A stretch of DNA of 64,000 nt from Variimorphobacter saccharofermentans (GCF_014174405.1 NZ_JACEGA010000001.1:2509001-2573000), one strand, 5' to 3'; counted from the first letter of the stretch, positions 10,130 to 20,400 are shown. Translations and numbers: made by a program. Notes: generated from the letters alone by a model not told the origin.

Positions 10130-11740
10130 CTAATCCTTATTTGTAAGTTCTAAGGCTGAAGATACCAGCCCCAGAAATAGGGGATGAGGCTTATTGGGCC
10201 GGCTCTTGAATTCAGGATGATATTGCACTCCTATATAGAACGTATGCCCGGGTATTTCTACTGCCTCCACCAAATGGTCATCTGGCGAGGTTCCACAAAT
10301 CGCCATACCATTTTCCGTTATGATTTCTCTATATTTATTATTAAACTCATATCTATGTCGATGCCGCTCACTGATGAGTTCCTTACCATATAAGCTCTGG
10401 AGCTTTGACCCAGTCTTTGTTTTACATGGATAAGCACCAAGCCTCATGGTTCCACCCTTCTTCGTTACCTCTACCTGATCTTCCATCAGATCAATAACCG
10501 GATGAGCACAGCCCTCTTTTATTTCAGTAGAATGAGCATCCTCTAATCCGCATACATTACGTGCATATTCTATCACTGCGATCTGCATACCGAGGCATAT
10601 TCCTAAATAAGGGATATTATTGGTTCTGGCATAATTGCTTGCGATTATTTTCCCATCAATTCCTCTGTCGCCAAAGCCACCGGGTACTATCATACCATGA
10701 ATTCCATTTAACATATCAGAAGCATTCTCTTTTTTAAGTTCTTGACTATCAATCCATTTTATTTTCACTTTGGAGCAGGTATCAAATCCTGCATGGTTCA
10801 GGCTTTCTATAATGGATAGATAGGCATCATGGAGCTTCACATATTTTCCTACAATCGCAATAACAACCTCTTTATGCCTCTCATTTATTTTCGTTATCAT
10901 GTTCTTCCATTCACTCAGGTTCGGCTGAGCAGTTTGCAGATTGAGTTCCCTGCACACCACCTCATCCAGACCTCTGTCATGCAACATAAGAGGAGCTTCA
11001 TAAAGACAAGGCAGGGTAAGATTTTCAATAACACAATCTGGTTTCACATTACAGAATAATGAGATTTTTGCTTTTATACCATCATCAAGGGGCTCATCGG
11101 CACGGGCAATAATAATATCCGGCGAAATTCCCATTGATCGAAGTTCTTTCACTGAATGCTGTGTGGGTTTCGATTTATGTTCATTGGAGCCTCTCAGATA
11201 CGGAACCAGTGTCACATGAATAAAGAGACAATTCTCTCTACCCTGGGTAAGAGAAATCTGGCGAATTGCCTCAAGGAAGGGCTGACTTTCAATGTCACCC
11301 GTCGTACCTCCTATCTCTGTAATCAGCACATCTGCATCGCTCTTTTTTGCTCCATCATATATAAAGTTGATAATCTCGCCTGTAATATGGGGAATCACTT
11401 GAACTGTCTCACCCAAATAACCACCCGTTCGCTCGCGGTTTAGTACATTCCAATACACCTTACCGGAGGTCAAATTCGAAAATCTGGTCAAATCTTCATC
11501 AATAAACCGTTCGTAATGCCCTAAGTCAAGATCCGTTTCCGCACCGTCATCCGTAACAAATACTTCACCGTGCTGAAAAGGGCTCATTGTTCCCGGGTCT
11601 ACATTCATATATGGATCCAGCTTTTGAGCCGCTACCTTTAAGCCTCTCTGTTTTAAAAGTCTTCCGAGACTTGCAGCTGTAATTCCTTTTCCCAGTCCTG
11701 ATACTACACCACCGGTAATAAAAATGAATTTCGCCTTCAT
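10130..11740 (-). CDS. pyrG: CTP synthase
   Basis: This 536-residue enzyme aminates UTP to CTP using glutamine. The N-terminal synthetase domain (residues 1-265) begins [19 protein letters not shown], with the ATP-binding loop. The C-terminal class I glutamine amidotransferase domain has the nucleophile motif GICLGMQ and a later HPEF for the His-Glu pair. The start at 11740 has an AGGAGGAG box; an upstream in-frame codon at 11776 has none. The gene stands alone. Its upstream region contains an 80-bp palindrome that could form an RNA hairpin in the leader, but I do not see an obvious regulatory logic. Confidence 0.97.
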   Translation of the reverse strand: MKAKFIFITGGVVSGLGKGITAASLGRLLKQRGLKVAAQKLDPYMNVDPGTMSPFQHGEVFVTDDGAETDLDLGHYERFIDEDLTRFSNLTSGKVYWNVLNRERTGGYLGETVQVIPHITGEIINFIYDGAKKSDADVLITEIGGTTGDIESQPFLEAIRQISLTQGRENCLFIHVTLVPYLRGSNEHKSKPTQHSVKELRSMGISPDIIIARADEPLDDGIKAKISLFCNVKPDCVIENLTLPCLYEAPLMLHDRGLDEVVCRELNLQTAQPNLSEWKNMITKINERHKEVVIAIVGKYVKLHDAYLSIIESLNHAGFDTCSKVKIKWIDSQELKKENASDMLNGIHGMIVPGGFGDRGIDGKIIASNYARTNNIPYLGICLGMQIAVIEYARNVCGLEDAHSTEIKEGCAHPVIDLMEDQVEVTKKGGTMRLGAYPCKTKTGSKLQSLYGKELISERHRHRYEFNNKYREIITENGMAICGTSPDDHLVEAVEIPGHTFYIGVQYHPEFKSRPNKPHPLFLGLVSSALELTNKD

Positions 11741-11841
11741 TATGCTCCTCCTTTTCTGTTTCTTATAGTATGCCAAATTTATAAAGCTTTCACCACTATA
11801 TGCGATAATATAGTCGGGTAATCATAGTATTACTTTATATA

Positions 11842-11921
11842 AACTAAGGCGCCCATCACATAGTACAAGGTAATAAACTACTACAGTTTACTAGCTGTAC
11901 TATTTGATGAACGCCTTAGTT
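11842..11921. repeat. 80-bp palindrome between the Nudix gene and pyrG
   Basis: The ends AACTAAGGCG and CGCCTTAGTT are perfect 10-bp inverted repeats, and the stem continues inward with gaps (ATAGTAC/GTACTAT). It lies about 100 bases upstream of pyrG and 100 bases downstream of the Nudix stop. It may be a terminator for the Nudix gene, a leader structure for pyrG, or a small mobile repeat. The T-run expected of a terminator is weak. Confidence 0.6.
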
Positions 11922-12025
11922 CATAATGTATATCTTATTATAAGGATAAAAAAGTGTCAAGTATAAATTTTAAATTTTATGATTAGACGAAAGGGAGTAT
12001 AGTATACAATGCACGGACCCCAGTA

Positions 12026-12574
12026 TTACGATACGAAGGAGTTACCCTCCAAAGTAATTGACTTAATTTCTCCATACTCTTTCATACTATTATGATATTT
12101 ATTAATTATGTAATCATCCGCTTTAAAAGCTAACGGAGGCAGTTCCTTATCAATAGGAAACCAGGCTGCTTCTGATATGTCATCCCCTGGTACTAAAGGA
12201 TTTTCTTCCTTATAATATGCAAGTAGTACGACCACTAATGAGCTTATATTATTCTCCAACTCGTTGGAAACTACATTAATAATACCGATGGGTTCAATAT
12301 CTATTCCAATCTCTTCCTTCGCTTCTCTTATACCTGCAGCTACGTAAGACTCACCATATTCAATATACCCACAAGGCAAGCACCATTTACCTGGATAAAT
12401 CGAAGAAGGATGTCTTTTTCCTAAAGCAATCTCGTTTCTCTGGTTTACTACTAACAGTGACACACAGGGATATGGGTTCCGATAACTTACATAATTGCAT
12501 GAAGGACAACGGTGTCTTAGAATACCATTATCATTAAATTCTTCACATTGAATACCGCATTTTGTACAAAACAT
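12026..12574 (-). CDS. Nudix hydrolase with N-terminal zinc ribbon
   Basis: This 182-residue protein has an N-terminal zinc ribbon (CTKC at residues 3-6 and CPSC at 23-26), then a Nudix fold. The Nudix box is visible as GYIEYGESYVAAG followed by REAKEEIGI, with the metal-binding REXXEE glutamates intact. The layout resembles the last two domains of NADH pyrophosphatase (NudC) but lacks its larger N-terminal domain. It probably hydrolyses a nucleoside diphosphate derivative; the substrate cannot be told. The start has a GGGGGAG box 4 bases away. It has no clear operon partner. Confidence 0.9.
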   Translation of the reverse strand: MFCTKCGIQCEEFNDNGILRHRCPSCNYVSYRNPYPCVSLLVVNQRNEIALGKRHPSSIYPGKWCLPCGYIEYGESYVAAGIREAKEEIGIDIEPIGIINVVSNELENNISSLVVVLLAYYKEENPLVPGDDISEAAWFPIDKELPPLAFKADDYIINKYHNSMKEYGEIKSITLEGNSFVS

Positions 12575-12667
12575 ATTACTCCCCCTATCATACTATATTA
12601 CTCCCTAATATTACATCATATTACAAATAAATACCAGTATTTATCAACTTATTCTCTTATAAATGAA

Positions 12668-12739
12668 GGACTGTTACACATTATATCAAAAGAGATTATG
12701 TCTGTTCATAATTTCTTCTGATATATTACATAACAGTCC
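12668..12739. terminator. Imperfect hairpin downstream of the GH127 gene
   Basis: GGACTGTTA and TAACAGTCC are perfect 9-bp ends of an imperfect stem of about 25 bp that includes ATATATCA-like arms. It lies 22 bases past the GH127 stop on the minus strand. The T-run is poor, so termination is only suggested. Confidence 0.5.
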
Positions 12740-12761
12740 CACATGTAAATTATTGATATAT

Positions 12762-14624
12762 TTATCTTCTTTTTATTTGGAAATATATCTGATATGGTTC
12801 ATAACCAATATCCCGAATTCTTCTTAACTGTATGACGGGATCCTGATTAACCGTTTTAAAGAAATACCGCCAGCTACCCCACTCACGTTCATTTTCCATC
12901 ATGATCTCTGACTCGATCTTGTCATTTTCAACATATAGAATTCGCTCCGACTCACAGATACCTGCTAATACCTCCGGACCATAACGAAATGCTCCTGTAT
13001 TCGCATCATCGGGAAGCGGGATAAAACGAATTCCAATGGGAAGGATTATACTTACTCGATCGCCATCCTGCCATTCTTTTTCTATCTTATAAAATACAGA
13101 ACTATCCTTTGTTTTGTCATAAAGCTCATCATTCAAATAAATCACTGCCTCTGAAATAATCCACTCCGGTATTCGAAAGTTAAGAGCCAGTTTCATCGGA
13201 TTCGATACATGAATATCAAAATCATACTTTCTATACTTCGGCAGATTTTCCTGTTGTTCTGCAATCTCACTGTATGTCTGATACCCGGCTGTATTAGATG
13301 AAAATAACATATTTCCACTTAACTTGTCCTGCTTTTGATGAAGTCTTATCTCTTTCCCATCAATCTCCGTCTTCAGCTCCGAATCAAAGTATTGGCAGAT
13401 GTAAATATCATGTTTCTCTTGATAATATAAATTACGATTTAAGGCTGCATTCGCCTGAACCATGGTTCCATGACAACAGAAGAAGCTGTCGGTCTCACCG
13501 CTCCAATCCTTATGTAAGCCAGCCTTCATCGGAAGAAAATAGGTCAATAATCCAGTCTCGGGATTGTTATGCTTGTTGCCCGTTAAACTATATTCCTGAT
13601 AATAAGCCTGAGCCATAATACCGTTATAAAGATTATATTCGATATACTGCATATAGGCAGGATCCCCCGTATGTCTGAACAGAAACTCTGCCAAGCGCAT
13701 CATATTATAGACCGTGCAATGCTCCTGATTCTTATCACCCAGGCGAGCCTTCATTTTCATTTTAGGCATCCATACTTCACCGGAAGTCTGCCCTCCCGTC
13801 GCCAGACAGCCTCTTTCCGTAACCGCACAGTTCCAATATGCTTTAACAATATCCATCCAAAGCGGTTCCCCTGTCACCTCATATGCTCTGGCACAACCCA
13901 GTACTTCAGGGATTGTGGTATTGGCATGCATATTGGTAAGTGGGTCCTTCCCCTCTAATAATGGTTGGAATAGTCTTTTACGATAATATCTCTCCAGTAA
14001 AAGCTTATATTTATCCGATCCGGTAATCTGAAGCAGCTCAGCCCATACCTCCAGTAACCCGCCTGTTTCAACATCCAGAATATCATCAAATTTCTCTCTG
14101 GAGTAGCTACTACTCCACTCTACAAACCAATCAGCAAAATGATCTGCTACCTCCAGAGCTTTCTGGTTTTCTGTATAAAGGTATAGATCTACCAGCCCCA
14201 TAAACAGCTTGTGAATATTGTATTGTGGAGCCCATATGCTTTTGCCATTGGCAATCCAATATAGATATTTCTCCGGGATTGGTCCTACCCACTTTCCTCC
14301 ATTATCCCTCTGACATTCTGCCAATTCATCAACGATTTTATCCGCTTTTACTTTTAGCTCCATATTGCCGGTCTCATAATAATTTATCGCTGCAGCAGAT
14401 AGCCAATGCCCAAGAAAATGCCCTCGAAGCTGACATACAGGAGACTCCCATCCTGTATGTGCTCCCTCCGGAACTTCTCGTCCATGAAATCTGCCAGCCT
14501 CTACTTGATAATTTAGCAGTAAATTATCACTGGACAACTTCATAAGATATTCTCTGTTTTTTTCTTCTCTTCTTCTTAATTCATCATCATTTATTATTAC
14601 ATTCTTCCCTTTAAGCTCTAACAT
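12762..14624 (-). CDS. GH127-family beta-L-arabinofuranosidase (DUF1680)
   Basis: This 620-residue protein matches the DUF1680/GH127 (or related GH146) retaining beta-L-arabinofuranosidases that act on arabinan and hydroxyproline-linked arabinose. The family uses a cysteine nucleophile in a zinc site formed by one Glu and three Cys. All appear present: E301 and C303 in NQEHCTVYNM and the pair C383-C384 in FFCCHGT. No signal peptide is seen, so it likely acts in the cytoplasm on imported oligosaccharides. The ATG at 14624 has GGAGG 8 bases upstream. Its own promoter lies inside the end of the preceding gene. No sugar transporter is adjacent. Confidence 0.9.
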   Translation of the reverse strand: MLELKGKNVIINDDELRRREEKNREYLMKLSSDNLLLNYQVEAGRFHGREVPEGAHTGWESPVCQLRGHFLGHWLSAAAINYYETGNMELKVKADKIVDELAECQRDNGGKWVGPIPEKYLYWIANGKSIWAPQYNIHKLFMGLVDLYLYTENQKALEVADHFADWFVEWSSSYSREKFDDILDVETGGLLEVWAELLQITGSDKYKLLLERYYRKRLFQPLLEGKDPLTNMHANTTIPEVLGCARAYEVTGEPLWMDIVKAYWNCAVTERGCLATGGQTSGEVWMPKMKMKARLGDKNQEHCTVYNMMRLAEFLFRHTGDPAYMQYIEYNLYNGIMAQAYYQEYSLTGNKHNNPETGLLTYFLPMKAGLHKDWSGETDSFFCCHGTMVQANAALNRNLYYQEKHDIYICQYFDSELKTEIDGKEIRLHQKQDKLSGNMLFSSNTAGYQTYSEIAEQQENLPKYRKYDFDIHVSNPMKLALNFRIPEWIISEAVIYLNDELYDKTKDSSVFYKIEKEWQDGDRVSIILPIGIRFIPLPDDANTGAFRYGPEVLAGICESERILYVENDKIESEIMMENEREWGSWRYFFKTVNQDPVIQLRRIRDIGYEPYQIYFQIKRR

Positions 14625-14666
14625 ATCATTTACCTCCAATACTTGCCCGCTATATGGTTTATCTAT

Positions 14667-14696
14667 ATTATAGCGTTACGCCCCCCTCTGAAACAA
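14667..14696 (-). promoter_or_regulatory. Candidate promoter of the GH127 gene
   Basis: On the minus strand TTGTTT (14691-14696) and TATAAT (14667-14672) are 18 bases apart, 43 bases before the start codon. The -10 overlaps a small CGCTATA/TATAGCG inverted repeat. Confidence 0.6.
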
Positions 14697-14735
14697 TGAT
14701 ATATACGAATGGAAAATTGACTTATTATCATAAAA

Positions 14736-15302
14736 TCATGCTCTCAATGAGCCACGAAACCCTCTGGCACTATAATAAGAATCAGCGCCATTATGATACA
14801 CAAATACTTTTCCGTATCGGAAATCACCGAATATGGCACCGCCGAGTTTTCTAATGTCAGAAGGTGTCTTCAACCAACTGGATGTTTTCGTATCAAAAGC
14901 ACCAAGCTCTTGCAGATGTCGATATTGTTCCTCTGTTAATAGTTCAATACCCATGGCAGATGCCATATCCACCACATTATTCTTAGGTTTATTTGCCTTT
15001 CTTGCTTCTAATGCTTCCCGATCGTAGCAAACACTTCTGCGTCCTGTGGGACTTTCTGTTGAACAATCATAAAAGATGAATTCACCTGCCCTCGTATCAT
15101 AATCAACTACGTCCGGCTCTCCTCCGGTGTTCTCCATCTCATTGAGTGACCATAATTTCTCTGGATTTGCCAATAACTTCGCTTCGATGTCAGCCCATTC
15201 AAAGTCTTTGTGACGGTTCCGGTGTTTCTCAAAACGGGCTTGCAAGGTCTTGAGTAATTCCTCTCGCTGTGCAGAAGACAACTCTCTTTTATGGGTCTCC
15301 AT
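14736..15302 (-). CDS. DUF4256 family protein
   Basis: This 188-residue soluble protein resembles the DUF4256 family, whose function is unknown to me. Features that recur in the family are an N-terminal helical part with LLKTLQARFEKH, a middle SLNEMENTGGEPDVV, the segment FYDCSTESPTGRRSVCYD, and a C-terminal YHNGADSYYSARGFRG. There is no signal peptide or membrane segment. The ATG at 15302 is preceded by GGAGGAG with an 8-base gap. It lies 65 bases after an aldo/keto reductase on the same strand and may share its transcript. Confidence 0.8.
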   Translation of the reverse strand: METHKRELSSAQREELLKTLQARFEKHRNRHKDFEWADIEAKLLANPEKLWSLNEMENTGGEPDVVDYDTRAGEFIFYDCSTESPTGRRSVCYDREALEARKANKPKNNVVDMASAMGIELLTEEQYRHLQELGAFDTKTSSWLKTPSDIRKLGGAIFGDFRYGKVFVYHNGADSYYSARGFRGSLRA

Positions 15303-15367
15303 CCTAATATCTCCTCCATTCATGTCACTGATACTTACAAACTATTGTTACGAATAATTATTCTAAT

Positions 15368-16327
15368 TTATAAAGCTCCTACAATTTTATGAGGAACATA
15401 TAATTCTTCAAGATACTTGATATCTTCCTCACTAAGAGTAACGTTGAAGCTGCCCACAGCATCATCAAAGTACTTCGCTTTCGTTGCTCCGATAATAGGA
15501 GCTGTTACCCCTTTTGCAAAATGCCATGCCAATGCAATTTGTGTCATGGTGCAGTTATGTTTTGATGCCAGCTCAGCAACCCGATTCACAATATTAATGT
15601 CCGAATCCATCGTGTTGTCATATTTTCCTTTTGCCACTACATCTGTCTGGCTACGTAGAGTATCTGCTGACCAAGGTCTGGATAATCTTCCTGCTGCCAG
15701 TGGACTGTAGGGTGTTAATACTACCCCCTGTTCCCGACAGATTGGAATTAACTCTCTTTCATCTTCACGATACAGGAGATTGTAGTGATTTTGCATGGAT
15801 ACAAACTTCGTCCAGCCATTCTTCTCCGCAGTATTCTGAAGCTTAGCAAACTGATATCCGTACATAGCGGAGGCACCGATCGCACGGACCTTTCCAGACT
15901 GTACCACCTTATGAAGTGCTTCCATGGTTTCTTCAACCGGTGTATTATAATCAAACCGGTGGATAATTAATAGGTCAACATAGTCCATACCCAGTCGTTT
16001 TAATGATCCCTCAAGCTCCCTTGGAATTGCTTCTTTTGAGAGATTTCCTTCATTAAAATATACCTTTGTTGCAATAACAACCTTATCACGAGATATATTA
16101 TTCTTAATCGCCTTACCCAGATATTCCTCACTGGTTCCTGCTGAATAGCTGTTTGCCGTATCAAAGAAGTTAATACCAAGTTCCAAGGCGTGTTTAATAA
16201 TTGCTTCGCTTTCAGATGAATTTAGGGTCCAGGCATGCATTTTACTTGCCGGGTCTCCAAAACTCATACATCCCACACATAATCGGGATACCTCAATTCC
16301 AGAATAACCTAGCTTTGCATATTCCAT
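15368..16327 (-). CDS. Aldo/keto reductase
   Basis: This 319-residue (beta/alpha)8 NADPH-dependent oxidoreductase has the full catalytic tetrad pattern: Asp in FFDTANSYS, Tyr in the same loop, Lys in VVIATKVYF and His in LLIIHRFD. The cofactor region near the C-terminus reads APIIGATKAKYFDDAVGS. The physiological substrate cannot be deduced. The ATG at 16327 follows an AAAGGAG box by 8 bases. It is 39 bases downstream of the DUF1801 gene and upstream of DUF4256, all on the minus strand. Confidence 0.93.
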   Translation of the reverse strand: MEYAKLGYSGIEVSRLCVGCMSFGDPASKMHAWTLNSSESEAIIKHALELGINFFDTANSYSAGTSEEYLGKAIKNNISRDKVVIATKVYFNEGNLSKEAIPRELEGSLKRLGMDYVDLLIIHRFDYNTPVEETMEALHKVVQSGKVRAIGASAMYGYQFAKLQNTAEKNGWTKFVSMQNHYNLLYREDERELIPICREQGVVLTPYSPLAAGRLSRPWSADTLRSQTDVVAKGKYDNTMDSDINIVNRVAELASKHNCTMTQIALAWHFAKGVTAPIIGATKAKYFDDAVGSFNVTLSEEDIKYLEELYVPHKIVGAL

Positions 16328-16366
16328 CTCATTTGCTCCTTTCATATTTTCGTTTGCTTTTATGAC

Positions 16367-16777
16367 TTAATGGTGGTTATTGGTCTGGTAGCACCATTGT
16401 GCTATTTCTGCGATTAACTCCAAGGGAAGTGGCTTACTATATGGAAACTGTACCGCGCCTTTACTTGTCTTATACTCTGTGAGTCTGTCTGCAAAATGCT
16501 CCATAGCCTTATCTCCGGGATATAACCCGATATGCTTCTTAAAAGCAGCAAAGTGGATAATATTATGCTTTCTCCAGTAGGTCGGCATTCTCCATGAGAT
16601 TCTCTCCTGTGCATCAGGAAGTACGGCCCGGAGTGTATCTCGTACTTGATGCAATAAAGGTTGGATATCATCAGATTGCTCTGCAATATATGCATCGATT
16701 GAATTAACCACTTCGTCACAGAAGTGATTTTGGTTCAGATTCTTAAACTCACGTCCGCATTTATCACATTTCCACAT
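16367..16777 (-). CDS. DUF1801 family protein with N-terminal zinc-finger-like segment
   Basis: This 136-residue protein has a DUF1801 domain (about residues 25-130), recognised by the ISWRMPTYW, HFAAFKKHIGLYPG and VQFPYSKPLP segments. The first 20 residues carry CDKCGREF and a later HFC, which looks like a small zinc-binding knuckle and is not part of the basic DUF1801 fold. Related proteins have been linked to iron handling in Bacillus, but the role here is unknown. The ribosome binding site is AGAGGTGAT. It likely starts a transcript that includes the aldo/keto reductase downstream. Confidence 0.85.
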   Translation of the reverse strand: MWKCDKCGREFKNLNQNHFCDEVVNSIDAYIAEQSDDIQPLLHQVRDTLRAVLPDAQERISWRMPTYWRKHNIIHFAAFKKHIGLYPGDKAMEHFADRLTEYKTSKGAVQFPYSKPLPLELIAEIAQWCYQTNNHH

Positions 16778-16884
16778 TTCATATCACCTCTTTTTTTGAT
16801 ATAGTAACGTTGACTTTCATACATTATATTTAGTATATTGTAACACTTTTTAACAGAATAATATACCATGTAATGAATATTTAA

Positions 16885-16925
16885 AATACCGGCCACGATG
16901 ACATCACATCATCACAGCCGGTATT
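16885..16925 (-). terminator. Terminator of the lactate operon
   Basis: AATACCGGC (16885-16893) and GCCGGTATT (16917-16925) form a 9-bp stem followed on the minus strand by TTTTAAAT. It lies 22 bases beyond the lactate dehydrogenase stop codon. Confidence 0.85.
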
Positions 16926-16946
16926 GATCACAGAATAATAAATCTA

Positions 16947-18350
16947 TTACATTTGGCAAACCTTATGAGGATTTAAAATATTCTTAGGATCAAATGCCGC
17001 TTTGATTCCTCTCATGATTTCAACAGTTGCCGGATCCATTGATTGTAGAAGGTAGGATTTTTTCGCATAACCGATACCATGTTCTCCTGATACCTGTCCA
17101 TTCAGTTCCCGTGCCTTTGCATAGATTAAATCCATGGCCTCATTCATTAACTTTTCCCATTCTTCATCGCTCAGATCATCCTTCAGAACATAGGCATGTA
17201 AATTACCGTCGCCAGCGTGGCCGAAGCTTTTAATCCGGATATTTACTTTCTCATGAAGGCTATGGATATATTCAACCATCTCATTTACAGAGCTTCTTGG
17301 AACGACAACGTCTACCTCATCCATATAGGTTGTGGAGCCTTTTATTGCCTCCAGGAATGCTCCTCTCGCTTTCCAGATAGACTCTTCTCTCTCTGTTGTA
17401 TCAGAAATGAATATGTCTAGCGCTCCCTGTTCCATGCAAATCTTTGCTACACTGTCGTATGCTCTTTCAATTTCTTCTGTAGAATTGCCGTCAAACTTAA
17501 GTAAAAGATACGCATCGGAGGAGTTATCAGGGAACTTCTTACCAAGGTATTTTTCCGCATCCATGATTACCTCTCTCTGCATGAACTCGATAGCAGTAGG
17601 AATGGACTTTGACTTAATAATCAGGGGTACCGTACGAATTGCCTGTTCCAGGGAAGGAAATGGTATTAATAAGCTGATGGCTTTCTTAGGTAATGGGAGT
17701 AGCTTCAATATTGCTTTCGTAATAATACCCAGAGTACCCTCGGAGCCTACCATTAAATCCTTCATGGCATATCCGGTACTGTTTTTTACAACCTTACCGC
17801 CAAATTCTACTACAGTACCATTGGGGAGTACGACCTCCAAACCTCTCACATAATCTCTGGTTACTCCATATTTTACTGCTCTCATTCCTCCGGCATTGGT
17901 ACTGATATTTCCACCGATGGTCGCTGATTTCTCTCCTGGATCCGGAGGATAGAATAAGTCTCTATCCTGTACGTATGCTGCAAGCTCCATTAATAACACA
18001 CCTGGTTCTACTGTAATTGTCAGATTATCTTCATCCAATTCCAGAACATGGTTCATCAAGCTGGTATCTATCATAATTCCATGTTCCATCGCTACAGAAG
18101 CCCCCACCAGACCGGTACCGGATCCTCTTGGAGTAACCGGAATATTATTCTCATATGCATATTTCATTATACTGGAAACCTCTTCTGTTGATATAACTTT
18201 AACCACCACATCTGGATAGCTCTCTGTATCACTTAATTCATCGTGGCTGTATTCTTCATTTATATTCTCACCAAATAGTATTCGTTCAGGATCATTTATA
18301 AGATTTCTAATGAATTCCATATCCTGATGATCAATCTTTTTATATTCCAT
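16947..18350 (-). CDS. lctD: FAD-linked lactate dehydrogenase (EtfAB-dependent type)
   Basis: This 467-residue flavoprotein oxidises lactate to pyruvate. It has an FAD_binding_4 domain (about residues 40-180, with [12 protein letters not shown] and [14 protein letters not shown]) and an FAD-oxidase C-terminal domain with HAGDGNLH (378-385) and GEHGIG (422-427). No N-terminal Fe-S domain is present. The preceding genes are EtfA and EtfB. In Acetobacterium woodii a homologous LctBCD complex drives lactate oxidation with NAD by flavin-based electron confurcation using reduced ferredoxin; I infer the same role here. Glycolate oxidase GlcD is a paralogous alternative, but the permease and Etf genes favour lactate. 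GGAGG lies 7 bases before the ATG at 18350. Confidence 0.88.
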   Translation of the reverse strand: MEYKKIDHQDMEFIRNLINDPERILFGENINEEYSHDELSDTESYPDVVVKVISTEEVSSIMKYAYENNIPVTPRGSGTGLVGASVAMEHGIMIDTSLMNHVLELDEDNLTITVEPGVLLMELAAYVQDRDLFYPPDPGEKSATIGGNISTNAGGMRAVKYGVTRDYVRGLEVVLPNGTVVEFGGKVVKNSTGYAMKDLMVGSEGTLGIITKAILKLLPLPKKAISLLIPFPSLEQAIRTVPLIIKSKSIPTAIEFMQREVIMDAEKYLGKKFPDNSSDAYLLLKFDGNSTEEIERAYDSVAKICMEQGALDIFISDTTEREESIWKARGAFLEAIKGSTTYMDEVDVVVPRSSVNEMVEYIHSLHEKVNIRIKSFGHAGDGNLHAYVLKDDLSDEEWEKLMNEAMDLIYAKARELNGQVSGEHGIGYAKKSYLLQSMDPATVEIMRGIKAAFDPKNILNPHKVCQM

Positions 18351-18401
18351 CTTTATACCTCCATACAAGTAATAAATAATGTGACGTCTATTTTACGAAA
18401 G

Positions 18402-19598
18402 TTATGCCGATATTTCCTTACCCTGTTTTAACTGATGAATTAAATTTGGTACGATTTCATATAGATCCCCAATTAAACCATAATGTGCTGTTTTAAAGAT
18501 CGAAGCATTCTCGTCCTTATTAATTGCTATAATATGTTCCGAGTTATTCATTCCGGCAGTGAATTGAACCGATCCAGATACTCCTACTGTAATAATCAGC
18601 TTAGGACGTACGGTTCTACCACTTAATCCAACCTGGCGTTTTGCATCGATCCAGCCAGCTTCCATCAAAGGTCTTGTACAAGCCAGCTGTCCGCCCAGTA
18701 AATCAGCCAACTCCTGAACCATCTGTAAATCTTCTTCTTTTTTTATCCCTCTGCCTGCTACTACTAATACCTCTGCGGCTTCGATAAATTGTTCTTTTTC
18801 TTTCTCAATGATATCTATTACCACTACATTGCTGCTTAACTTCTCTTCTGATATCTCACATGGAACGATTTCTCCGCTTTCCTCTTCATTTCTCTTTGGT
18901 GCATCCATCACCTTGTAACGAACCGTCGCCATCTGAGGTCTATGATTCGGAGTTACAATCTGGGCCATGATATTACCACCGAAGGCTGGCCGTATCTGAA
19001 TTAAATCCGTATCTTCATTGATATCAAGGATGGTACAGTCTGCAGTTAAGCCGGTTCTTAATCTCGCTGCCAATCTAGGTGCAAGCTGGCGTCCAACCGG
19101 AGTTGCTCCCATCAAAATTGCAGTTGGCTTAATTTTCTGTACGAAATCCTCAAATACTTTCGTATAAGGTTCTATCTTGAAACGGTCCAGTTGTGGATAA
19201 TCATAAACAAATACCTTATCTACCGCATAATGGCATAGCTCACGACATTGCCCCGTGATATTGCTACCCATGATCACTGCGTATACGGGATGATTAATCT
19301 TGGCAGCGAGCTCCTTAGCCTTTCCAATTAACTCATAGGTAACAGGATGAATTTGTCCATCAATATGGTCAACATACACTGCAATTCCGTTCCATAAGCT
19401 TTTATCGATTGCTTCAACAGCCTCTTCCACATATTCAACAGCACCCTTAGGGCCCTTTTTCACACATATTTTACACATTTTACAGGCTGAATTGATGGTC
19501 AACTCACCATTCTTTTCTTCCATCGCGCCAAAAGGACAAAGACTGATCATATCGTTGATATTTCCTACTAGCTTTTGATTGATAACTAATTTAGCCAT
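18402..19598 (-). CDS. lctC: Electron transfer flavoprotein alpha subunit with ferredoxin-like domain
   Basis: This 398-residue EtfA is extended at its N-terminus by about 65 residues holding four cysteines (C21, C39, C42, C45; seen as CPFGA and CKMCKIC), consistent with one 4Fe-4S cluster. The C-terminal third contains the FAD-binding part with VAGRGIKKEED, GLSGRTVRP and GVSGSVQFTAGM. Such Fe-S-extended EtfA proteins are found in electron-bifurcating complexes. It pairs with EtfB 13 bases upstream and feeds the lactate dehydrogenase 51 bases downstream. The start is supported by AGGGGGAAT. Confidence 0.93.
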   Translation of the reverse strand: MAKLVINQKLVGNINDMISLCPFGAMEEKNGELTINSACKMCKICVKKGPKGAVEYVEEAVEAIDKSLWNGIAVYVDHIDGQIHPVTYELIGKAKELAAKINHPVYAVIMGSNITGQCRELCHYAVDKVFVYDYPQLDRFKIEPYTKVFEDFVQKIKPTAILMGATPVGRQLAPRLAARLRTGLTADCTILDINEDTDLIQIRPAFGGNIMAQIVTPNHRPQMATVRYKVMDAPKRNEEESGEIVPCEISEEKLSSNVVVIDIIEKEKEQFIEAAEVLVVAGRGIKKEEDLQMVQELADLLGGQLACTRPLMEAGWIDAKRQVGLSGRTVRPKLIITVGVSGSVQFTAGMNNSEHIIAINKDENASIFKTAHYGLIGDLYEIVPNLIHQLKQGKEISA

Positions 19599-19611
19599 AC
19601 TTTAATTCCCC

Positions 19612-20400
19612 CTATGCAAACTTTAATTCGTTCAGCTTTTTATATAGCTGGTTTGATATCTCTGCTGATGTTCCATTCCAGATTTCCCTGTGATCATTTA
19701 CCTCAGGCGGGAATATCCTCTGCACCTGTGTGGGTGATCCGTTTAATCCGTAATTCTTCTCGTTCTTGTCTTCCAAATCCGCAAGGCTTATGACTCTAAC
19801 CTCTCTGTTCTTCGTCTCTTGTTTCTTAACATAGGATGGAAGCCTGGGCATTACGATATCTTTGTCTACTGCTAATAAACATGGAAATTGAATTTTTGCT
19901 ATCTCGATATCGTGAGTCATATCCATTTCTACCACTAAATCAGAATCATTGATTTCTGCTATCTTTGATACATTGGATAAGGACGGAATATTCAACCACT
20001 CCGCTATTTCCGGTCCTACCTGTGCCGTATCACCATCGGTGGTCTGCTTTCCACATAGGATAAGATCAAACTCTCCCATCATTTTAATACCCTGTGATAT
20101 GGTATAGCTGGTAGCAAGAACATCAGCACCACCGAATTTACGATCCGAAATCAATGCACCATGATCTACACCCATTGCAAATGCTTCTCTGATAATTGCT
20201 TCTGCTTGTCCGGGTCCCATGGAAATAACACTGACAGTTCCACCCTTTTCTTCTTTTATTCGAAGTGCAGTCTCAATTGCATAGAGATCGTAGGGATTCA
20301 TTTTAGATTCCACACCATTTCTCTTAAGTACTCCTGTAACTGGATCTACTTCAACCTTATTGCTGTCCGGTACCTGTTTAATACAAACTAAAATATTCAT
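19612..20400 (-). CDS. lctB: Electron transfer flavoprotein beta subunit
   Basis: This 262-residue EtfB begins MNILVCIKQVPDSNKVEVDP, which is typical of the family, and holds the nucleotide-binding segment LCGKQTTDGDTAQVGPEIAEWL near residues 125-150. In bifurcating Etfs this subunit binds the FAD that splits or merges electrons and contacts NAD. GGAGGATAAC precedes the ATG at 20400. It lies 76 bases after the permease gene and shares the operon with EtfA and the lactate dehydrogenase. Confidence 0.93.
   Translation of the reverse strand: MNILVCIKQVPDSNKVEVDPVTGVLKRNGVESKMNPYDLYAIETALRIKEEKGGTVSVISMGPGQAEAIIREAFAMGVDHGALISDRKFGGADVLATSYTISQGIKMMGEFDLILCGKQTTDGDTAQVGPEIAEWLNIPSLSNVSKIAEINDSDLVVEMDMTHDIEIAKIQFPCLLAVDKDIVMPRLPSYVKKQETKNREVRVISLADLEDKNEKNYGLNGSPTQVQRIFPPEVNDHREIWNGTSAEISNQLYKKLNELKFA

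Noticed and set aside
17332..17853. Plus-strand open frame of 173 codons opposite the lactate dehydrogenase gene
   Set aside because: It is a shadow of the well-supported minus-strand gene, without ribosome site or domain.
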